Shown here piece by piece: positions 40,690 to 46,381 of a stretch of 46,381 nucleotides of DNA. Each line of letters opens with the position of its first letter. The first letter of the stretch is position 1. The stretch is from Acidimicrobiaceae bacterium (GTDB lineage Bacteria > Actinomycetota > Acidimicrobiia > Acidimicrobiales > RAAP-2), in contig PKZO01000024.1 in NCBI GenBank assembly GCA_003133125.1, positions 49,116 through 95,496 on the forward strand, given 5' to 3'. The translations under genes and the position numbers were made by a program. The notes under the pieces were generated by a model. It was not told where the DNA came from. It did no database searches and was given only the letters and a program-made list of their open reading frames with translations.

Positions 40690-41993
40690 GCGCCGGGATT
40701 ACCGAGGCGAGGGCGGACGCGCCCGTCGTGCGCAAGGTTCCGCGGGGTCGCACGCGCGTCATCGGGGTGATCATGGTGGTCATTGGGCTCTTCACCTTGG
40801 TCGCCTTCGGTCTCAATACCTCGTCCAAGGCCCACTCGGCCCTCACCTTCAGCCCGGTCGACATCATCTCGAACGCGCCCTGGCACCTGGGCACGCTCAC
40901 GTTGCTCACCCTGTGGACCAACGTCGTACTCGGCTTGGTCATGACCGCCATCGGCATCGAGGTCTTGTGGCGCCAACCCCGACGCGGGGTGATGGGCCGG
41001 TTCGGTCTGGTCTCGGTCCTGTTCCTGCTGGCCTTGTTGTTTTGGGCCGTACGCACGCCAGGTCCTTCGCAAGTCTCCTTCATCGATCTCACGTCGATCC
41101 TCGTGGGCAGTTCGGAAGTGACGATGGTGCTCATCTTCGGATCGCTGTCGGGCGTGATGTGCGAACGGGCGGGCGTCGTGAACATCGCCATCGAAGGCCA
41201 ATTCATCGCGGGCGCCTTCGTCGGCGCCATGGTCGCCTCGACGACCAACAACTACTTCTACGCAGCGATCGGGGGCCTGGTCGCCGGAGGCATCATCGGA
41301 TGGATACTCGCGTTCCTCGCGGTGCGCTATCTCTCGGATCAGATCATCGTGGGCGTGGTGCTCGTCACCATGCTGAGTAGCCTGTCCTCGTATCTCAATC
41401 TGCAGATCTTCACGCCCTACCCCAATCTCAATACGGGTAACGTCCTCGGGAACTTCGCCATTCCACTCCTGGACAAGATTCCCATCATCGGCCCGGTCTT
41501 CTTTAATCAGTCCGCCTTCTTCTATCTGATGCTGCTACTGATTGGCGCGGTGAGCTTCGCGCTCTTTAAGACCCGTTACGGACTACACGTGCGTGCGGTG
41601 GGCGAACACCCACACGCCGCCGCGACCGTCGGGATCAACGTCGCGCGTGTGCGCTATATCAACGTCGTGCTCGGCGGCGCGATCGCCGGCGTCGGGGGTG
41701 TGGCCTTCATCAGCCAGCAGGGCCAGTTCCAGCCCGGCATCACTTCGGGGCTCGGTTACATCGCCCTCGCCGCCATGATCTTCGGACGCTGGCGCCCCTC
41801 GGGTGCGGTCGTGGCGTGTGTGCTCTTTGGTATGTCGGTCTACCTCGCGGACAATCTGCAGACCTACAACATCCCGATCTCCACCGAGATCCTCACCATG
41901 TTCCCCTACATCATCACGATCTTCGTGGTCTCGGGGCTGGTCGGGCGCGTACGCGCTCCCGCCGCCGACGGTCAGCCCTACCTCGCGGGTTAG
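40686..41993 (+). CDS. Nucleoside ABC importer permease 2 (YufQ/NupQ-like)
   Basis: This 435-aa permease is of the same family as the previous gene. It has FGSLSGVMCERAGVVNIAIEGQFIAGAFVGAM, a segment SDQIIVGVVLVTMLSSLSSYLN, and RYGLHVRAVGEHPHAAATVGINVARVRYINV, which is the coupling helix region. An extra N-terminal part of ~120 residues with three membrane segments precedes the core domain. The GTG at 40686 (GTGA overlap with the previous stop) is preferred over 40677. Its stop overlaps that of the convergent psuK gene by 4 bp. Confidence 0.92.
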   Translation: MSAGITEARADAPVVRKVPRGRTRVIGVIMVVIGLFTLVAFGLNTSSKAHSALTFSPVDIISNAPWHLGTLTLLTLWTNVVLGLVMTAIGIEVLWRQPRRGVMGRFGLVSVLFLLALLFWAVRTPGPSQVSFIDLTSILVGSSEVTMVLIFGSLSGVMCERAGVVNIAIEGQFIAGAFVGAMVASTTNNYFYAAIGGLVAGGIIGWILAFLAVRYLSDQIIVGVVLVTMLSSLSSYLNLQIFTPYPNLNTGNVLGNFAIPLLDKIPIIGPVFFNQSAFFYLMLLLIGAVSFALFKTRYGLHVRAVGEHPHAAATVGINVARVRYINVVLGGAIAGVGGVAFISQQGQFQPGITSGLGYIALAAMIFGRWRPSGAVVACVLFGMSVYLADNLQTYNIPISTEILTMFPYIITIFVVSGLVGRVRAPAADGQPYLAG

Positions 41994-42868
41994 CTTCGCG
42001 AACCCAACTTTCGCACGACTTTCGAGGCGCGACTCATCGCAAGTTCCAACGACTGGTCGCGGCTTCGCCCGCTGAGCCGTTTCGAGAGGTAGGCACCCGT
42101 GGCGGCGTCGCCCGCCCCCGTGGTATCGACGACCTCGACCTCACGTGAGGGCTTGCGCAAGAGTTCACCGTCGCTGATCACGAGTGCGCCCTCTCGTCCG
42201 AGGGTGACTACCACCTCGTGGGCGTGGGTGTGCAGAGCCGTGAGGGCACGTTGGAGGCTTCTCGACTCGGCGAGGGCGCAGGCTTCCTCTTCGTTGGCGA
42301 AGAGGAAGCTCACCCGGCCTATGGCCTTAAGGAACTTGGCCGCGCCGAGCTGTCGTAGCGGCGCGACCGAACAAACGTCGACTGACGTCGTGGCGCCCAG
42401 TTGACGCGCGATGCCGAGAGCGTCGCTGGCGATCCTTCGCGTGCGCGAGTCCAAGAAGGTGTAACCCGAGACGTGCAGGTGATCAAAGGGCACGGCAAGG
42501 GCGTCGTGGACCGCGTCGTCACTCAGTCGCGGGTTCACCCCGCGGTCGCTCAACATCGCCCGCTCGCCGTCGTCGTTCACGAAAGCGACCACGACGCCCG
42601 TCGCGCCGGGCAAGACCTGAACCAGGGGCGTCACGTCAGCTGCGCGCAGGTCCGCTAAGAACACCTCGCCGGCGGCGTCGTTACCAACTGCACCCACGAA
42701 AGCCACGTGATGATCGAGCGCCAACTCGACCGCGATGTTCGCGCCCGAGCCTCCCCGTCCAAGACGCACACTCGACGCGGTGTCACTGGTGATGTTGACC
42801 GGCTCGAGGGCACGTACCACGACGTCTAGCATCGCGTCACCCAGGACCAGGATGCGCTTCTGGTTCAC
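41990..42868 (-). CDS. psuK: PfkB-family kinase, probable pseudouridine kinase
   Basis: This 292-aa ribokinase/PfkB-type sugar kinase has RILVLGDAMLDVVV at the N-terminus, RLGRGGSGANIAVELALDHHVAFVGAVGNDAAGEVF (PfkB signature 1) at ~32-67, and VVDTTGAGDAATGAYLSKRL (signature 2 with catalytic Asp) near residue 250. The family alone does not fix the substrate. A GTGA overlap with psuG makes pseudouridine kinase (pseudouridine to pseudouridine 5'-phosphate) the best assignment. GTG start. It is on the strand opposite to the importer and salvage genes. Confidence 0.85.
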   Translation of the reverse strand: MNQKRILVLGDAMLDVVVRALEPVNITSDTASSVRLGRGGSGANIAVELALDHHVAFVGAVGNDAAGEVFLADLRAADVTPLVQVLPGATGVVVAFVNDDGERAMLSDRGVNPRLSDDAVHDALAVPFDHLHVSGYTFLDSRTRRIASDALGIARQLGATTSVDVCSVAPLRQLGAAKFLKAIGRVSFLFANEEEACALAESRSLQRALTALHTHAHEVVVTLGREGALVISDGELLRKPSREVEVVDTTGAGDAATGAYLSKRLSGRSRDQSLELAMSRASKVVRKLGSRS

Positions 42869-43794
42869 TGGTCGGCCTTCGCGATCTCCTGGGCGATCTT
42901 GCTCGCGAGCGCGGCGTTCGCCACCACCAAGTCGCGGTTGACCTGGACACTCTTACCCGCGCTGAAACGTGCGAACTCCGCGAGCAGCACCGGCGTCACA
43001 TCCTTGCCCGTGACGCCCAAGTGGTTCGAGAGCGCGAGCGCGCTCTCGAGGGCGTTGTCGTGGACCTGAGCGTCCAGTTGCTGGTGCTCGGCGACCGGGT
43101 TCGCCACAAGCATGCCCGTCGGCGAGAACAGCCGGTGCAACAAGAAGGCCCGCGCCACTTGCGTGGGATCCTCGAGTGACCAGTCGAGAGCGAAACCGCT
43201 GCTCGCGCGATAGAACCCCGGGAACTCCTTCGTGCGATAACCCGCGATTGGCACCCCGAGTGAGTCAAGTCGCTCCAGGGTGGCACCGATATCAAGGATC
43301 GACTTCACGCCCGAAGCGACCACGAGCACCGGCGTTCGCGAAAGCGCGGTCAAGTCCGCGGACTCGTCAAAACTCTGCGCGGCGCCCCGGTGCACGCCAC
43401 CGAGACCCCCCGTCGCCATGACCGCGATGCCGACACGATGGGCCACGGCGATCGTGCCCGCAACCGTCGTCGCGCCGTTTGTCGATGTCGCGAGCGCTAG
43501 TCCGAGATCGCGCGAGGAGAGCTTCGCAGCCTTGGTCTGCGCGCAGGCGAGCTCCTCGAGTTGGACCGCGCTCAGCCCGACGACGACTTTGCCGTCCAAC
43601 ACGCCAATGGTCGCGGGAATTGAGCCATGTTTTCTCACCGCTTGATCGCACTCACGTGCGACCTCGAGATTGATCGGCGCGGGAAGACCTTGGACGACGA
43701 TCGTAGTCTCCAGAGCGACAATGGCGCCCGCCTCGTTAAGCGCGGTAGCGACTTCGTCGCTGAGTACGACCTGGCCATTGAGAGGATTGTTCAC
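42865..43794 (-). CDS. psuG: Pseudouridine-5'-phosphate glycosidase
   Basis: This 309-aa PsuG cleaves the C-C glycosidic bond of pseudouridine 5'-phosphate to give uracil and ribose 5-phosphate. Motifs are VALETTIVVQGLPAPINLEVA, GSIPATIGVLDGKVVVGLS, VMATGGLGGVHRGAAQSFDESADLTAL, and VVASGVKSILDIGATLERLDSLGVPIAGYRTKEFPGFY with the conserved Lys. The ORF track extends 28 codons upstream into the cdd start. The GTG at 43794 gives the family N-terminus. TACACT lies 9 nt before it. Operon with psuK. Confidence 0.94.
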   Translation of the reverse strand: MNNPLNGQVVLSDEVATALNEAGAIVALETTIVVQGLPAPINLEVARECDQAVRKHGSIPATIGVLDGKVVVGLSAVQLEELACAQTKAAKLSSRDLGLALATSTNGATTVAGTIAVAHRVGIAVMATGGLGGVHRGAAQSFDESADLTALSRTPVLVVASGVKSILDIGATLERLDSLGVPIAGYRTKEFPGFYRASSGFALDWSLEDPTQVARAFLLHRLFSPTGMLVANPVAEHQQLDAQVHDNALESALALSNHLGVTGKDVTPVLLAEFARFSAGKSVQVNRDLVVANAALASKIAQEIAKADQ

Positions 43795-43803
43795 GCTGAG
43801 CGA

Positions 43804-43811
43804 AGTGTACT
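43804..43811. promoter_or_regulatory. Overlapping divergent -10 boxes between psuG and cdd
   Basis: AGTGTACT carries TACACT on the minus strand (9 nt before the psuG GTG) and TGTACT on the plus strand (8 nt before the cdd GTG). The two start codons are only 25 bp apart, so the promoters would share the same bases and compete. The hexamers are imperfect and the -35 regions would lie within the opposing genes. Confidence 0.45.
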
Positions 43812-43819
43812 GTTTTGGC

Positions 43820-44235
43820 GTGAGTTCGTTGAATGAAATCCCATGGTCGGAACTTCGAGAACGCGCCATCCACGCCACTTCTCTGTCCTACAGTCCGTAC
43901 TCGCACGTGAAAGTGGGAGCAGCCGGTTACACCACCGACGGACGAATCGTCGAGGGCGCCAACGTCGAGAACGCCAGCTTTGGTCTCACGCTGTGCGCGG
44001 AGTGCTCTCTCGTGAGTGACCTGATCCGACAAGGTGGCGGACGCCTCGCCGCGGTATCCATCGTGGCCGGCGACACCCAACCAATCGCACCCTGCGGGCG
44101 ATGTCGCCAACTGCTCTTCGAGCACGGCGGTGGTGGACTGCTCGTCGACGCCGGCCTCGACGAGTCGCCCCGGCACCTGCACGAACTCTTGCCCGACGCG
44201 TTCGGTCCCGATGACCTCGGGTTGCGCGCGAATCC

Positions 44236-44239
<4 letters not shown>
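43820..44239 (+). CDS. cdd: Cytidine deaminase
   Basis: This 139-aa zinc enzyme converts cytidine and deoxycytidine to uridine and deoxyuridine. It shows WSELRERAIHATSLSYSPYSHVKVGAA, VENASFGLTLCAECSLVSDLI with the catalytic Glu and a zinc Cys, and PIAPCGRCRQLLFEHG with the other two zinc Cys. The ORF track begins inside psuG in another frame. The GTG at 43820, or the TTG three codons later, gives the normal length of ~130-140 aa. Its stop overlaps the ATG of the phosphorylase gene (ATGA). Confidence 0.92.
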
Positions 44240-45513
<1,274 letters not shown>

Positions 45514-45530
45514 AGACCAGGCGCCGTGGC

Positions 45531-45536
45531 TAGCCT
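45531..45536 (+). promoter_or_regulatory. Putative leaderless -10 hexamer TAGCCT
   Basis: TAGCCT ends 6 nt before the ATG of the adenosine deaminase gene, within the 29-bp gap after the phosphorylase gene. The spacing matches other putative leaderless starts in the window. It may add an internal promoter to the salvage operon. Confidence 0.4.
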
Positions 45537-45542
45537 TAACGT

Positions 45543-46381
45543 ATGTCAGAGCCGACACTCACCCGCGAGATCATCGAGAAGGCGCCCAAGGTCCTGCTGC
45601 ACGAGCATCTCGACGGCGGTCTTCGACCCCAGACCGTTCTCGAACTCGCTCGCGAGATTGATTATCACGGTCTACCGACTCAGGACCCTACCGAACTGCG
45701 CCAGTGGTTCATCGCCGACGCACCCGGCAGCGACCTGGTGCGTTACCTCGAGGGCTTTCGCCACACCATCGCCCTCATGCAGACCAAGGAACAACTCCAA
45801 AGGGTGGCGAGCGAGAGCGCACTCGACCTCGCGCGAGATGGCATTGTCTACGCTGAGGTCCGTTTCGCTCCCGAACAGCACCTCGAGCGCGGACTCAAAC
45901 TCGACGAGGTCGTCCAAGCGGTGCTCGAAGGCTTCGCCCACGGCACCGAGCAGGCCGCCCTCGAAGGCCGCGCCATTGTCGTACGCGCCATCCTCTCGGC
46001 GATGCGCCAGGCCGACGAGAGCGAGGAGATCGCCGCGCTCGCGGTGTCGTTTCGCGACCACGGCGTCTGTGGCTTCGACATCGCCGGACCCGAAGACGGC
46101 TTCCCGCCCACCGAGCACCTGCGCGCCTTTCACCTAATCCAACGCGAGAACTTCCACATGACCATTCACGCCGGCGAAGCCTTCGGGCTCCCCTCGATCT
46201 GGGAGGCGGTGCAGTTCTGTGACGCCGAACGCCTCGGTCACGGCGTGCGCATCGTCGACGACATCAAACACGTGGGCGATTCGTTCGAACTGGGGCGACT
46301 CGCGAACTACGTGCGTGACCGACGAATCCCCCTCGAAGTGTGTCCCACCTCTAACGTCCACACCGGCGCGGCAAAGTCGAT
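45543..46381 (+). CDS. add: Adenosine deaminase, truncated by window end
   Basis: The first ~279 residues are present; the frame is still open at the end of the window, and the ORF track omits it for that reason. Adenosine deaminase converts adenosine to inosine. Visible motifs are the metal-binding HEHLDGGLRPQTVLELA near residue 21, DGIVYAEVRFAPEQH around residue 100, FHMTIHAGEAFG (catalytic HAGE) at ~205-216, ERLGHGVRIVDD and PLEVCPTSNVHTGA. The metal-binding Asp-containing C-terminus lies beyond the window. The ATG follows TAGCCT by 6 nt. It completes the nucleoside salvage cluster. Confidence 0.93.
   Translation, partial: MSEPTLTREIIEKAPKVLLHEHLDGGLRPQTVLELAREIDYHGLPTQDPTELRQWFIADAPGSDLVRYLEGFRHTIALMQTKEQLQRVASESALDLARDGIVYAEVRFAPEQHLERGLKLDEVVQAVLEGFAHGTEQAALEGRAIVVRAILSAMRQADESEEIAALAVSFRDHGVCGFDIAGPEDGFPPTEHLRAFHLIQRENFHMTIHAGEAFGLPSIWEAVQFCDAERLGHGVRIVDDIKHVGDSFELGRLANYVRDRRIPLEVCPTSNVHTGAAKS

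Noticed and set aside
45526-46137. 203-aa ORF at the right end given in the track
   Set aside because: It is an out-of-frame shadow of the adenosine deaminase gene, which is open to the window edge in the frame starting at 45543.

Overview
The window is a contiguous piece of a moderately high-GC bacterial chromosome. It carries many GTG and TTG starts, stop/start overlaps of about 4 bp, LLM-class oxidoreductase and DHA2 exporter genes, and repeated promoter-like -10 hexamers placed 5-9 nt before start codons. Together these suggest an Actinomycetota genome, perhaps a member of Acidimicrobiia. The lineage is an inference from gene content and style; no rRNA or tRNA gene is visible.

Layout. 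(1) 0.2-2.1 kb: a polytopic GT-C-like membrane protein, convergent with a five-gene type IV pilus operon on the minus strand (13.3 to 2.1 kb). That operon reads pilB, pilC, a PilW/PulJ-like prepilin of 555 aa, a giant prepilin-anchored adhesin of about 1860 aa, and a small PilX-like prepilin. The adhesin has tandem 87-aa repeats and a LamG-type domain that appears circularly permuted and inserted inside one repeat unit. PilB carries an N-terminal MshEN-like domain of the kind that binds c-di-GMP. (2) 13.7-23.7 kb: housekeeping and accessory genes. These are an LLM oxidoreductase, a DUF429 protein, an LPG-synthase-TM/flippase-like protein, an AI-2E family transporter, NfeD convergent with an SPFH/stomatin protein, a 2'-5' RNA ligase-like protein, cyclopropane fatty acid synthase, a GNAT acetyltransferase, a FlaR-like P-loop kinase, an SRPBCC protein and a methyltransferase. 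(3) 23.9-29.3 kb: a DHA2 drug exporter divergent from a MarR regulator with a clear operator palindrome, then small membrane, SRPBCC and hypothetical proteins, and inorganic pyrophosphatase. (4) 29.5-35.7 kb: an unknown conserved-looking protein, 3-hydroxybutyryl-CoA dehydrogenase, purU, the tryptophan catabolic pair kynA-kynU, and ettA. (5) 35.8-36.6 kb: a decayed DHA2 transporter pseudogene. (6) 36.7 kb to the window end: a nucleoside uptake and salvage locus. It holds a BMP-family binding protein, a duplicated ATPase, two permeases, pseudouridine kinase and glycosidase on the opposite strand, cytidine deaminase, pyrimidine-nucleoside phosphorylase and a truncated adenosine deaminase.

How it fits together. 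The last block is a coherent import and breakdown module for nucleosides, including pseudouridine. The kyn pair would convert tryptophan toward anthranilate, but no kynurenine formamidase gene is present here. The pilus operon supplies a motor ATPase, a platform protein and three prepilin-like proteins, but no pilT, prepilin peptidase or ordinary small major pilin, so those would have to lie elsewhere. The pilus/adhesin locus is the most unusual part of the window. The second notable signal is the genome-style use of TAGAGT/TAGACT-type hexamers just before start codons, which suggests extensive leaderless transcription.
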